DNA from: Deltaproteobacteria bacterium
Lineage (GTDB): Bacteria; Myxococcota_A; UBA9160; UBA4427
Direction of reading: 5' to 3'
Assembly: GCA_029261835.1 (NCBI GenBank)
Contig: JAJDAO010000073.1
Coordinates: 248,001 to 312,000 of the forward strand
DNA length: 64,000 nucleotides
The notes under the pieces were generated by a model. The model was not told where the DNA came from. It was given only the letters and a program-made list of their open reading frames with translations, and did no database searches. Both the position numbers and the translations under genes were made by a program. Shown here piece by piece: positions 17,855 to 27,202 of this stretch (within the stretch, counting starts at the first letter, position 1; each line of letters opens with the position of its first letter).

Positions 17855-18856
17855 ATGCCGAATCTGACCATGTGGGGAAAAGCGCTGACCGTCATGCCCC
17901 GCGTCACGAAGAGCGATTGGGACGATCTCGACCTCGTCTCGCGCTGGCTGATTGCGACACGCGCCGCGGTGATCGTGATGACGTTCACCTCGGCGGTCTT
18001 CGCCGGGCTGCTCGCCTTCAGGGCGGGGGCGTTCGACTGGCTCTTGTGGCTGTTGGTGACGGTGGGGCTCTGCCTGGCGCACGCTACCAATAACCTGATC
18101 AACGATCTCACGGACCACTGGAAGGGCGTCGATCGGGGGAACTATTTCCGCACGCAGTACGGGCCGCAGACCGTCGAGGAGGGCTTCCTCAGCGTGCGCC
18201 AGATGCTGCTCTACATAGCGCTGACGGGGCTGGCCGCGTTGGCGGTGGGCGTGTATCTGGTGGTGCTGCGCGGCCAAGTGGCGCTGTTATTGCTGGCGCT
18301 CGGCGCCTTCTTTGTTCTTTTTTATACCTTTCCGCTCAAGTATATCGGGCTGGGCGAGCCCGCGGTGCTCGCCGTCTGGGGCCCGTTGATGGTCGGGGGC
18401 GGCTACTTCATCATCACGGGCGAGTGGAGCGACAACGTTGCCGTCGCGAGCCTCGCCTACGCGCTTGGGCCGACGGCCGTGCTCTTCGGCAAGCACATCG
18501 ACAAGCTCGAGGCGGACCAGGGCAAGCGGATTCGCACGCTGCCGGTGCTGCTCGGCGAGCGGTGCTCTCGCCACGCGGTGCTCGCGATGCTGCTCGCGCA
18601 GTTCGTCGTCGTCGCGTATCTGGTCTTCGCGGGCTTCTTCAGCTTCGCGCTTCTGAGCTGTCTGCTCGCGCTTCCCTCCTTCAAGCGTGTGTGGACGATC
18701 TACCGGCAGCCGCGTCCGAGCGAGCCACCCGACGAGCTGGCCGGCAGCGTCTGGCCGCTCTGGTTCGTGGCCGCCGCCTTCTGGTACACCCGGCGTTTCG
18801 GCGGCTTCTTCCTGCTCGGACTCGTGATCGATATCGCACTCGTGAAGCTGCGCTGA
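17855..18856 (+). CDS. UbiA/MenA-type membrane prenyltransferase
   Basis: A 333-residue integral membrane enzyme that transfers a polyprenyl group to an aromatic acceptor, as in quinone synthesis. The first Asp-rich motif is NNLINDLTDHWKGVD (about residues 79-93, with Asp84, Asp87 and Asp93). The second is KHIDKLEADQGKRIRTLPV, which matches the MenA branch better than UbiA. About eight hydrophobic helices are visible. The ribosome-binding site GGGGAGG is directly upstream. No other quinone genes are nearby, so the acceptor (1,4-dihydroxy-2-naphthoate or another) is uncertain. The acyl-CoA dehydrogenase cluster begins about 185 bases later. Confidence 0.85.
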   Translation: MPNLTMWGKALTVMPRVTKSDWDDLDLVSRWLIATRAAVIVMTFTSAVFAGLLAFRAGAFDWLLWLLVTVGLCLAHATNNLINDLTDHWKGVDRGNYFRTQYGPQTVEEGFLSVRQMLLYIALTGLAALAVGVYLVVLRGQVALLLLALGAFFVLFYTFPLKYIGLGEPAVLAVWGPLMVGGGYFIITGEWSDNVAVASLAYALGPTAVLFGKHIDKLEADQGKRIRTLPVLLGERCSRHAVLAMLLAQFVVVAYLVFAGFFSFALLSCLLALPSFKRVWTIYRQPRPSEPPDELAGSVWPLWFVAAAFWYTRRFGGFFLLGLVIDIALVKLR

Positions 18857-19040
18857 CGCAAGCACCTCGAGGAGTCGCGCGCGCAGCTCCAAGGCCCCGC
18901 GGCCGTCATTTGGCGCTTCTGGCGGTTTTCGCAGTTGCGCTGGCGTCTCGCGAAGGTCGGGTTAGGCTCTCGTTTCCGGCGCGCCCGCCATGACCGGTGC
19001 GAGAGCACCGGGTACCCAGACGACAATTGGAGGTCTTGGC

Positions 19041-20246
19041 ATGACGCTGATGGATATCGAGGTGAATCTGCCGGAAGAGACGCAGAGCATCCGCGACACA
19101 GTTCACAAGTTTGCAGAAGAGGTCATGCGTCCCGCGGGTGAGCAGCTGGACAAGCTCGTCGACCCGAGTGACGTCATCGCCAAGGACTCCCTGCTCTGGA
19201 ACGTCTTCGACAAGTACCACGAGCTGGGTCTCGACGCGCTCGAGGCCGGCGAGTCGGGACTCGATCCCGTAGAGACGGCGCGGCTTCGCTGCCTCATCAA
19301 CGAGGAACTCGGCTGGGGTGACTCGGGACTCGCCATCAGTCTGGCCGTGGCGGGCATGCACCGCACCTTCGCCCGCATGTCGGGCCGTCCGGAGCTGATC
19401 GAGCGTTTCTGCGGACCCGATGCACGTGACATCGGCTGCTGGGCCATCACGGAGCCGGACCACGGGAGCGATTCGCTCGGCTTCAACCAGACCCACTTCG
19501 CCGATGCGGCGGTACGCGCCAACTGTATCGCTCAGAAGGACGGCGACGAGTACGTGATTCGCGGCCAAAAGGCCGCCTGGGTGTCGAACGGGACGATCGC
19601 GGACGTAGCGGCGCTCTTCTGCACGATCGAGCCGGAGCAGGGCTTCAAGGGCGGCGGCGTGGCGGTCGTGCCCCTCGATCTGCCCGGCGTCTCGCGCGGC
19701 AAGCCGCTCGACAAGCTCGGCCAGCGTGCACTGAACCAGGGTGAGATCTTCTTCGACGACGTTCGCATCCCCGCCGAGTACATGGTGGTCGGTGCGCCCG
19801 CCTACGCGACGATCGTCGAATTCGTGCTTGCCACCGCCAATGCCTTCATGGGAACCACCTTCTGCGGTGTGGCCCGGGCGGCTCTGGAGCACGCACTCGC
19901 CTATGCGAAGGAGCGCGTGCAGGGCGGTGTGGCGATCATCGAGCACCAGAGCGTCAAGGCGCGGCTCTTCAGGATGTTCTCGCAGGTGGAGGCCGCCCGC
20001 TCATTGTCTCGCCGCGTCGCGATCTACAACACGACGCAGCCGCCGCAGGTGCAGTATTCCATCGCCTCCAAGGTCTTCTGCACCAACGCCTCTTTCGAGG
20101 TGGCGAGCGCGGCGCTGCAGATCTACGGCGGCAATGGCCTGTCGCGCGAGTACCCGATCGAGAAGGTCCTACGCGACGCACGTGCCTCGCTGATCGAGGA
20201 TGGCTGCAACGAGATTCTCGGCCTCGTCGCCGCCGGGAAGCTCTGA
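19041..20246 (+). CDS. Acyl-CoA dehydrogenase family protein (module A)
   Basis: A 401-residue FAD-dependent enzyme that introduces an alpha-beta double bond in an acyl-CoA. Visible family features are CWAITEPDHGSDS in the middle domain, GQKAAWVSNGTIAD, RVQGGVAIIEHQSVKARLF, and the C-terminal ALQIYGGNGLSREYPIEKVLRDARA. The usual catalytic segment EGT appears as EDGCNEI, which puts Asp387 where MCAD-type enzymes have Glu. The same change occurs in the paralogue at 29664. The start with GGAGG upstream was chosen over an upstream in-frame ATG. It heads a four-gene run with nitroreductase, thiolase and acyl-CoA ligase. The substrate is likely a branched or cyclic acyl-CoA, by inference. Confidence 0.9.
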   Translation: MTLMDIEVNLPEETQSIRDTVHKFAEEVMRPAGEQLDKLVDPSDVIAKDSLLWNVFDKYHELGLDALEAGESGLDPVETARLRCLINEELGWGDSGLAISLAVAGMHRTFARMSGRPELIERFCGPDARDIGCWAITEPDHGSDSLGFNQTHFADAAVRANCIAQKDGDEYVIRGQKAAWVSNGTIADVAALFCTIEPEQGFKGGGVAVVPLDLPGVSRGKPLDKLGQRALNQGEIFFDDVRIPAEYMVVGAPAYATIVEFVLATANAFMGTTFCGVARAALEHALAYAKERVQGGVAIIEHQSVKARLFRMFSQVEAARSLSRRVAIYNTTQPPQVQYSIASKVFCTNASFEVASAALQIYGGNGLSREYPIEKVLRDARASLIEDGCNEILGLVAAGKL

Positions 20247-20338
20247 TCGCGTTCGCCTCTGTAGGCTGTACTCGCACTTCTGAGGGTGGCGCCATCGCAG
20301 CGTAGGCGCTCTCGGACTGCCAGAAAGGAACTCCCGAC

Positions 20339-21127
20339 ATGGAACTGAGAGAAGTCATGGGTCGCCGGCGTTCGATTCGTTTTCTGCTGCCTCACAGGCC
20401 CGTGGAGCCGCAAAAGATCCAGCGTATGCTCGAGGCCGCTCGCATCGCCTCGCACTGGGGCAACGTGCAGAGCCTGCGGGCGGTCGTGGTGTTTCGCGAC
20501 AGCTGCTCCGACGAGGTGCGCAATGCCGTGATCGCACCCATCGCGGGCTATCAGATTCAGCTCGCGCCGGTGGTGATCGTCTGGTTCATCGACACCGCCG
20601 CGGTGGACGACCAGTCCAATCGCCTGCGGGAGCTCTGCAAGGCCGGTGCGCTGGGCTACGGCGAGGGGCGCAAGGAGGCGCTGGAGAATCAGCTGATTCC
20701 GATCTTCGATGGGATCCGCGAACAGACCAAGGCGCCGGGGCTCGGCGAGGTCGATTGCGGTCAGGGCATCGCGCAGGCCACGCTGATGGCCTTCGAGCAG
20801 GGGCTCGGCACCTGCTGCCTCGGGACGCCCAACGGTGAGGCGATTCGCCAGAATCTCGGGCTGCCCGAGAGCGCGCGTGTGTTGCTGCTCCAGACGGTCG
20901 GCTATCCCGCTGAGAGCCCGGAGGCGGGCGGGCAGCGTCCGCGCTTGCCCTTCGAGCAGCTCTTCCACATGAATGGCTATGGCAGCGCTTATCCGCGTGA
21001 CGAAGAGGTGGTCGAGGAGCTGGCCGGGGATCGGCTGTTCCAGGAGCCGGCGCCGTTGCCCTGGCGCGAGGCCGAGCTCGAGTTCCTGCAGCGCGCGCTG
21101 AATCTCAAGGGCAATGGTCTGCTCTGA
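20339..21127 (+). CDS. Nitroreductase-family flavoprotein (module A)
   Basis: A 262-residue FMN-dependent reductase of the nitroreductase superfamily. The N-terminal signature GRRRSIRFLLPHRPVEP...ARIASHWGNVQSLR corresponds to the family RRSxRxF...APSxxNxQP pattern but with SHWGNVQ. The C-terminal half has GLGTCCLGTPN...LGLPESARVLLLQTVGYPAE, also typical. An AGAAAGGAA ribosome-binding site precedes the ATG. It lies 92 bases after the dehydrogenase gene and 73 bases before a thiolase gene, in the same direction. Within CoA-ester pathways such proteins may reduce or oxidise an activated double bond, but the real substrate is unknown. A close paralogue is at 28799. Confidence 0.85.
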   Translation: MELREVMGRRRSIRFLLPHRPVEPQKIQRMLEAARIASHWGNVQSLRAVVVFRDSCSDEVRNAVIAPIAGYQIQLAPVVIVWFIDTAAVDDQSNRLRELCKAGALGYGEGRKEALENQLIPIFDGIREQTKAPGLGEVDCGQGIAQATLMAFEQGLGTCCLGTPNGEAIRQNLGLPESARVLLLQTVGYPAESPEAGGQRPRLPFEQLFHMNGYGSAYPRDEEVVEELAGDRLFQEPAPLPWREAELEFLQRALNLKGNGLL

Positions 21128-21200
21128 GCGGCGGTCGCGATAGCAGCACCCGGACGACGGCCTGCGTGGTCCGGGACAACAGTAGAGAGGAAAGAGCGAG

Positions 21201-22436
21201 ATGCGTTTGAATGCAGTCGTCGCGGGTGTCGGCATGACCCCGTTCGGAAAGCACTTGGAGACGGGGCTCAAGGCGCTCGGGGCCGAGGCCGTCAAGGCGG
21301 CGCTGGCCGATGCCGGCATCGAGCAGGGTCAGCTCGAGGCCGCCTGGGTGGGGAACGCCGCCGCCGGCCTGGTGACCGGGCAGGAGTCGATTCGGGGGCA
21401 GGTGATCCTGCGCTCGATGGGCCTGGGCAAGCTGCCGGTCGTCAACGTCGAGAATGCCTGCGCCAGCGCCTCGACGGCACTCAACCAGGCGGCCGCCATG
21501 GTGAGCGCCGGCCTCTACGATATTGTGCTCGCGCTGGGCGTCGAGAAGCTCTACCACGCGGACAAGAAGAAGTCGTTCGCGGCCTTCAGCGGTGCGGTGG
21601 ATGTCGAGGCGATGGCCAGCATCATCGCCGGGCTCAAGCAGAGCGCCAAGTCCGGCGGTGCCAAGTCCGCCGCTTCGGGCGCGGGCGAGAAGCGCTCCAT
21701 GTTCATGGACATCTACGCCGCCATGGCACGTGGCCACATGCAGCGTTACGGCACCACGGCGGAGCAGTTCGCCATGGTGTCGGCCAAGAACTCGTACCAC
21801 GGCAGCATGAATCCGCGTGCACAGTTTCGCGAGGCGATGACGGTCGAGGAGGTACTCGCCGCACCGATGATCGCAGAGCCGCTGACCCGGCCCATGTGCT
21901 CGCCGATCGGCGACGGCAGCGCGGCCGTGGTGCTGGTGAGCGAGAGCAAGGCGCGCGAGCTGGGCATCCAGAAGCCGATCAAGGTCGTCTCGAGCGTGCT
22001 CCGCAGTGGCTGGGATCACGACCTGGAAGAGAGCGGCACGGTGGAGCTCTGCTCCAGCACCGCCTATGAAGAGGCCGGCGTCGGTCCACAGGACCTCGAC
22101 GTGGTCGAGTGCCACGACGCTTCGGCCCCCGCCGAGATTTCCGCCTACGAGTCGCTCGGCCTGTGCGCCAAGGGCGAGGGCGGGAAGCTCGTTCAGGAGG
22201 GAGCCACGCGCCTCGGTGGCCGCATTCCGGTCAACACGTCCGGCGGCCTGCTGCGCAAGGGGCACCCGGTGGGGGCCACCGGCATCGCGCAGATCGTCGA
22301 GCTCACCGAGCAGCTCCAGGGTCGCTCGGGAGATCGTCAGGTCGAGGGGGCGCGCGTGGCGTTGGCCCACAACGGTGGCGGCAATATCGGGACGGATGCG
22401 GCGGCGATGTGCGTGACCATCTTGCGGGCGGATTGA
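21201..22436 (+). CDS. SCP2-type thiolase (module A)
   Basis: A 411-residue thiolase-superfamily enzyme that cleaves 3-ketoacyl-CoA or forms C-C bonds. The nucleophile is Cys87 in VENACASAS, and the catalytic His lies in RKGHPVGATG. The C-terminal Cys loop of classical thiolases is replaced by AHNGGGNIG, the SCPx/lipid-transfer pattern. A linker rich in Lys, Ser and Gly (about residues 150-165, KSGGAKSAASGAGEK) precedes MFMDIYAAMA. GAGAGGAAAGAGCGAG is upstream of the ATG. It is 62 bases from the following CoA ligase gene. The paralogue at 25909 has the same features. Confidence 0.88.
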   Translation: MRLNAVVAGVGMTPFGKHLETGLKALGAEAVKAALADAGIEQGQLEAAWVGNAAAGLVTGQESIRGQVILRSMGLGKLPVVNVENACASASTALNQAAAMVSAGLYDIVLALGVEKLYHADKKKSFAAFSGAVDVEAMASIIAGLKQSAKSGGAKSAASGAGEKRSMFMDIYAAMARGHMQRYGTTAEQFAMVSAKNSYHGSMNPRAQFREAMTVEEVLAAPMIAEPLTRPMCSPIGDGSAAVVLVSESKARELGIQKPIKVVSSVLRSGWDHDLEESGTVELCSSTAYEEAGVGPQDLDVVECHDASAPAEISAYESLGLCAKGEGGKLVQEGATRLGGRIPVNTSGGLLRKGHPVGATGIAQIVELTEQLQGRSGDRQVEGARVALAHNGGGNIGTDAAAMCVTILRAD

Positions 22437-22498
22437 GAGCGGATTGAGAGCAGACTGAAAGCATAGGCCGGCGTAGACAGCCGAGGAGCGAGTTCGCG

Positions 22499-24109
22499 AT
22501 GCGCGAGCGCAACGAGATGATTCTGGCGGACATGATCGCCAGTCGTGCCGAGCAGCAGCCCGACCTCGACGTGCTCACCTTCGAGCACCTGAGTCTGGAC
22601 GGCGGGGCCACGCCGGACGAAGTGCGGAGCTACGCCGAGCTCCAGATCCGCGGCAACAGTCTGGCGGCGGAGCTGGTTCGTCGCGGTCTGGCGCGGGGGG
22701 ATCGCTTCGGCCTGATGCTCCGCAACCATCCCGAGTTCGTGGAGACGATGCTCGCCGCTTCGATTTCGGCCACCGCCTTCGTCCCCATCGATCCCCGCAC
22801 CAAGGGCGAGAAGCTCGCCTATATGCTGAGCAACTCCGGCTGCCGCGGCGTCGTCTGCGCGGACTACTGCCTGGCCGAGGTGGTGGCCGTGCGCGATCGC
22901 GTGCCCGGGCTCGAGTGGGTGCTGGCGCTCGAGACCGGTGAGAAGGGGGCGCTGGCGATTGGCGACGCGGCGGGAGTCGACTCACTCGCCGAGGTGTTGA
23001 GCAAGCCGGCGGACACCGTCGACGTGCGGCTCCAGAGCCCGATGGACGTGCTGCAGATCATCTACACCTCGGGCACCACGGGCGATCCCAAGGGCGTGGT
23101 GTTCCCGAACCTGCGCTTCGGGGGGACGGCGATTCTGGGAGACATCTTCGGCTATCGGGAGAGCGACCGCCCCTACACGGGTCTGTCGCTGACTCACGGC
23201 AACGCGCAGGCCGTGACGCTCGCCCCCTCACTGGCCAAGGGGCTGCGCGTCGTCTTCAGCCGCCGCTTCACCAAGTCGAAGATCTGGGATGTCTGCCGCG
23301 CCCACGGCTGCACCACATTCTCATTGCTGGGTGGCATGAGCACCGCGATCTACAGCGAGCCGAAGCGACCCGACGACGCCGACAACCCGGTGCGGATGGT
23401 GGCGAGCGCCGGCATGCCCAGCGCCATCTGGCAGGTCTTCGAGAAGCGCTTCGATCTGGATGTCTTCGAGTGGTACGCCGCCGTCGAGGGCGGCATCGCC
23501 TTCAAGCCGGTCGGTGAGGGGCACGTCGGCTCGTTCGGCAAGCCAGCACCGGGACTCGACATGCGTATCCTCGATGAGAATGACGAGGAGTGCCCGCCCG
23601 GCGTCCTGGGCGAGATCTGCTCGCGACCGGCGGGCGGCGGCAAAGCCAGTGTCGAATACCACGGCAACAAAGAGGCCTCGGAGAAGAAGACCCGCGGCGG
23701 TTGGCTGCGCAGCGGCGACATCGGCCACAGCGACGACGAAGGCTGGCTCTACTTCGATTACCGCAAGGGGGGCGGCATTCGTCACAACGGTGACTTCATC
23801 AACGCGAGCTTTGTCGAGCGCGTGATCGCCGAGCACGACGCCATCAGCGATGTCTTCGTCTACGGCGTGCCCGCCGCCTCGGGCGCACCCGGTGAGAAGG
23901 ACGTCGTGGCGGCCATCGTGTCGGCCGATCGCGCCGGCTTCTCAGCACCCGACGTCTTTGCGCTTTGTCGCGCGGGGCTGGAGTCGAACTTCGTGCCCAG
24001 CTATCTGCAGCTCGTGGACGAGATTCCCAAGACCGCCTCCGAGAAGCCGCAGGAGCGCTTCCTGATCGCCGACTTCGCGCCGGACGCCCCGAACGTCTTC
24101 AGCGAGTAG
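22499..24109 (+). CDS. AMP-forming acyl-CoA ligase (module A)
   Basis: A 536-residue ANL-superfamily enzyme that activates a carboxylic acid to its CoA ester through an acyl-adenylate. The P-loop motif is IIYTSGTTGDPKGV, followed by the core WYAAVEGG, the hinge region WLRSGDIGHSDDEGWLYFDYRKGGGI, and a C-terminal IPKTASEKPQERF carrying the probable catalytic Lys. A GAGGAG site is upstream, and a second in-frame Met six codons later is an alternative start. It is the last gene of the first four-gene module. The next gene lies on the other strand and converges. The acid substrate is unknown. Confidence 0.88.
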   Translation: MRERNEMILADMIASRAEQQPDLDVLTFEHLSLDGGATPDEVRSYAELQIRGNSLAAELVRRGLARGDRFGLMLRNHPEFVETMLAASISATAFVPIDPRTKGEKLAYMLSNSGCRGVVCADYCLAEVVAVRDRVPGLEWVLALETGEKGALAIGDAAGVDSLAEVLSKPADTVDVRLQSPMDVLQIIYTSGTTGDPKGVVFPNLRFGGTAILGDIFGYRESDRPYTGLSLTHGNAQAVTLAPSLAKGLRVVFSRRFTKSKIWDVCRAHGCTTFSLLGGMSTAIYSEPKRPDDADNPVRMVASAGMPSAIWQVFEKRFDLDVFEWYAAVEGGIAFKPVGEGHVGSFGKPAPGLDMRILDENDEECPPGVLGEICSRPAGGGKASVEYHGNKEASEKKTRGGWLRSGDIGHSDDEGWLYFDYRKGGGIRHNGDFINASFVERVIAEHDAISDVFVYGVPAASGAPGEKDVVAAIVSADRAGFSAPDVFALCRAGLESNFVPSYLQLVDEIPKTASEKPQERFLIADFAPDAPNVFSE

Positions 24110-24131
24110 CGGCCTCGCCTTGGCGTCCGCG

Positions 24132-25589
24132 TCAGCCGCGCACGGGCGGCCGCTTGTCCGCCCACGGCACCGCCTTCTCGAGCTGGCATGCGATGCGGAT
24201 CAGCAAGTCCTCGCGACCGAGCGCGGCGGCCAGCTGCACGCCGATGGGCAGTCCGTCGACGCTCCAGTGAAGCGGGAGCGAGATGGCCGGCTGGCCCGTG
24301 ATGTTGAATGGGATCATCAGCGGCGTGAGCTGACCCGAACGCATGAAGCCCGTCATCGGAGTGGCGGGATCCGGAACGAGCTCGCCGAGCTTCGGAGGGG
24401 GCTCGGGTAGGGTCGGTGTCACGAGCAGGTCGAAGCCGCTCTCCCACCACGCGGCCATGCGGCGGCTGAAGTGATTATTGGCTTCCATGGCGGCGTGATA
24501 CTCGACAGCACTTAGGTTCCTGCCGATCTGGGTGACGGCCCAGTTGTCGGCGTCCATGTCCTCGGGCCCAAGCTCACGCCCGAGCAGCTCGCCGAACTGC
24601 TCGACGCAGCGCGCCTGGCTGCTCGAGATGATCTTCAGAATGGGGCCGGCCATCTCGGGGCTGCCCAAGGCGTCCGGCTGCGAGATCTCGACCCGGTGGC
24701 CGAGTCCCTCGAGAACGCGTCCGGCCGTCGTCACCGCGTCGCGGCAATCCGCCGCCAGCTCGACGTCCTCGATGCTCTCCAGCAGCCCGATTCGCAGCGT
24801 TCCGGTGTCGGCCCCCACCTCCTCGCGGTAGGGCCTTCGCTGTGGGGGTGCGCAATAGGGATCGCCCGGCATGCTGCCCGCGGCCACGTCGAGCATCGCC
24901 GCCGTGTCGCGCACGCTGCGCGCCAGGGCGAATTCGACTGCCATTCCCGCCCAGCTGTCGCCGACCTGCGGCCCGAGGGAGACGCGGCCGCGCGTTGGCT
25001 TGAGCCCGACCAGGCCCGACTGGCTGGCGGGGTTGCGGATCGAGCCGCCACCATCGCTCGCATGTGCAACCGGCACGAGACGCGCGGCCACCGCGGCGGC
25101 GGAGCCCCCACTCGAGCCGCCACAGGAGTGGCTCGTATTCCAGGGGTTGCGCGTGGCGCCGTAGGCCTCGGGCTCGGTGGTCGTCCAGGGGCCGAGCTCC
25201 GGCACATTGGTCCGGCCCACGACGACGAAGCCGGCGCGCAGAAACCTCTCGACCAGGTAAGAGGTGGTGGTGGCGGTGTAGTTCGCATCGCGCAGGAAAC
25301 GCGTGCCCCAGTGACAGGGGTCGCCCGCACGGCAGCCGGCGGCGAAGTCCTTGAGCAGGAATGGGACGCCGCGGAAAGGGCCGTCGGGCAGCTCACCGCG
25401 TGTCTCCTCGCGCGCGCGCTCGAAGTGACGATGGATCACCGCGTTGATCTCGGGGTCGACGCGCTCGATGCGCTCGATCGCGATCTCGACCAGCTCGAGT
25501 GGTGTCAGCTGTCCTCGGCGCACAAGCTCCGCCTGGGCCGTGGCATCGAGATCACCGATTTCGTCGTCTGCGGGTCGCTGGCCTGCCAT
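24132..25589 (-). CDS. Amidase signature family hydrolase
   Basis: A 485-residue amidase with the Ser-cisSer-Lys machinery. The Lys is in PFLLKDFAAG, the cis-Ser in GGSSGGSAAAVAA, and the nucleophile region is ASDGGGSIRNPASQSGLVGLKP. Length is normal. The ATG giving MAGQRPADDE has GGAGAATGCACC just upstream, so it was preferred to a longer open frame. The gene is divergent from the module-B thiolase and ends 22 bases from the convergent module-A ligase gene, so it interrupts the two related catabolic modules. It may hydrolyse an amide of the pathway substrate (for example a conjugated acid), but that is inference. Confidence 0.88.
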   Translation of the reverse strand: MAGQRPADDEIGDLDATAQAELVRRGQLTPLELVEIAIERIERVDPEINAVIHRHFERAREETRGELPDGPFRGVPFLLKDFAAGCRAGDPCHWGTRFLRDANYTATTTSYLVERFLRAGFVVVGRTNVPELGPWTTTEPEAYGATRNPWNTSHSCGGSSGGSAAAVAARLVPVAHASDGGGSIRNPASQSGLVGLKPTRGRVSLGPQVGDSWAGMAVEFALARSVRDTAAMLDVAAGSMPGDPYCAPPQRRPYREEVGADTGTLRIGLLESIEDVELAADCRDAVTTAGRVLEGLGHRVEISQPDALGSPEMAGPILKIISSSQARCVEQFGELLGRELGPEDMDADNWAVTQIGRNLSAVEYHAAMEANNHFSRRMAAWWESGFDLLVTPTLPEPPPKLGELVPDPATPMTGFMRSGQLTPLMIPFNITGQPAISLPLHWSVDGLPIGVQLAAALGREDLLIRIACQLEKAVPWADKRPPVRG

Positions 25590-25713
25590 GGTGCATTCTC
25601 CGTTCGCTGGGGGCGGTGCATGGTAGCCGCGGCCGAGGCGGCGTCCCGGCATCGGGCGCCCGCGAGTCAGGCGCCCCGCGTCTGGGACGATTCTCGCAGG
25701 GCTCAGAACTTAC

Positions 25714-25742
25714 TTGAATCTTTGTTCTAGGAAACTTATTCT
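25714..25742 (+). promoter_or_regulatory. Probable sigma-70 promoter for module B
   Basis: TTGAAT and TATTCT are separated by exactly 17 bases inside an AT-rich patch that stands out from the GC-rich surroundings. This is the only such patch in the roughly 320-base gap between the amidase gene and the thiolase gene at 25909. It would give a leader of about 160 bases for the module-B operon. Positional and consensus evidence only. Confidence 0.5.
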
Positions 25743-25908
25743 ACGGCTCGATGATGCCGGCCCCCCCGCCCCCCATCCGAGCCGTCCCCCACCGTCTGGA
25801 CGCGGCCCTGTCGCTCGCACGGCCACCGGCGCGCTGCCACGCTCGGGATGGCCGAGAGCCTGATTTCGCACAGCGCTGCCCGCCGGCCTGCTGCTGAGGA
25901 GACTGGAG

Positions 25909-27177
25909 ATGCGAGACGTCTACATCGTGGCGGTCGGAATGATTCCGTTCGGCAAGTACCCCGAGTACGGCATCAAGGAGCTCACCTCGCTGGTGGTGAA
26001 GAACCTGTTCGCCCACAGCCCGGTGGCGCAGGCCGACATCGAGGCCGCCTGGATGAGCAACGCCGGCTGGGGCATGCAGATCGGCCAGCATTGCATTCGC
26101 GGTCAGGTGGCACTCGGGCCCATCGGAATCGGCGAGATCCCGATCATGAACGTCGAGAACGCCTGCGCGGGCGGTGCCTCGGCGTTGCACGGTGCGTATC
26201 TCGGCGTGGCCGCTGGTGCCTACGAGGTGGCGCTGGCGATTGGTGCGGAAAAGACGTTCGTGCCCAAGAGCGATTCCGCCAGCCCGGAGGCGAAGAAGAG
26301 GGGCTTCAGCAGCTTCCTTGCCGGGACCGATGTCGAGGTCACGACCAAGACCATCGCCGAGATGCAGGCGGAGGCCGAGCGCCGCCGCCAGCAGCTCGAA
26401 GCCAGCGGGCAGATCGAGAAGGGGCAGGGCGGCGGCGCCCGCAGCCCCTTCATGGACATCTACTCGGCGGGCGCGCGTGTCCACGCGGAGCGCTATGGCT
26501 CGACCCAGCGGCAGCTCGCCATGATCGCGGCGAAGAACCACCACCACGGCTCGCTCAATCCCGACGCCCAGTACCGCATGAGCATGACGGTCGAGGAGGT
26601 CCTGAACGACCGGCTGGTCTCCCACCCGCTGACGCGCGCCATGTGCGCCCCGATCGGCGACGGTGCGGCGGCGGCCGTTCTCGTCTCTGGCGACTACCTC
26701 GCCCGCTTGCGTGAGGCACGGCCCGTCAAGCTGCGCGCCTCCGTGCTGGTCTCGGGCAGCAGCAAGCCCGGCAATCAGGCGCGAGCTGCGGCCAACAAGG
26801 CCTACGAGGTGGCCGGCATCGGGCCGCAGGATATCGACACCGCTGAGGTTCACGACGCCACGGCGTTCGGCGAGCTCGCGATGTGCGAGAACCTCGGCTT
26901 CTGCGAGGAGGGAGAAGGCGGTCGCTTCGCCGAGTCCGGGGCCAGCAGTGTCGGTGGCGCCAAGCCCATCAACCCGAGCGGTGGTCTCGAGTGCCGCGGG
27001 CACCCGATCGGCGCCACCGGTCTCGCTCAGGTGGCCGAGATGGTCTACCAGCTGCGCGGCGAGGCGGGCAAGCGTCAGGTCGAAGGCGCAAGGCTCGCCA
27101 TGACGGAGAACGGCGGCGGCTTCATCGGCCGCGGTGAAGCGGCTATCGCCATCCACGTCCTCGAGGGGCCGGCATAG
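25909..27177 (+). CDS. SCP2-type thiolase (module B)
   Basis: A 422-residue thiolase-superfamily protein, paralogous to the one at 21201. The nucleophile is Cys86 in VENACAGGAS, and the catalytic His is in ECRGHPIGATG. The C-terminal loop is TENGGGFIG instead of the classical Cys-containing loop. The middle linker is longer and helical here (EMQAEAERRRQQLEASGQIEKG in pattern), then resumes with FMDIYSAGARVHAERYG. GAGGAGACTGGAG precedes the ATG. It is the first gene of module B and is followed after 25 bases by an acyl-CoA ligase gene. Confidence 0.88.
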   Translation: MRDVYIVAVGMIPFGKYPEYGIKELTSLVVKNLFAHSPVAQADIEAAWMSNAGWGMQIGQHCIRGQVALGPIGIGEIPIMNVENACAGGASALHGAYLGVAAGAYEVALAIGAEKTFVPKSDSASPEAKKRGFSSFLAGTDVEVTTKTIAEMQAEAERRRQQLEASGQIEKGQGGGARSPFMDIYSAGARVHAERYGSTQRQLAMIAAKNHHHGSLNPDAQYRMSMTVEEVLNDRLVSHPLTRAMCAPIGDGAAAAVLVSGDYLARLREARPVKLRASVLVSGSSKPGNQARAAANKAYEVAGIGPQDIDTAEVHDATAFGELAMCENLGFCEEGEGGRFAESGASSVGGAKPINPSGGLECRGHPIGATGLAQVAEMVYQLRGEAGKRQVEGARLAMTENGGGFIGRGEAAIAIHVLEGPA

Positions 27178-27202
27178 GCCGGCCGGCGGCGGAGCGGACA
27201 TC

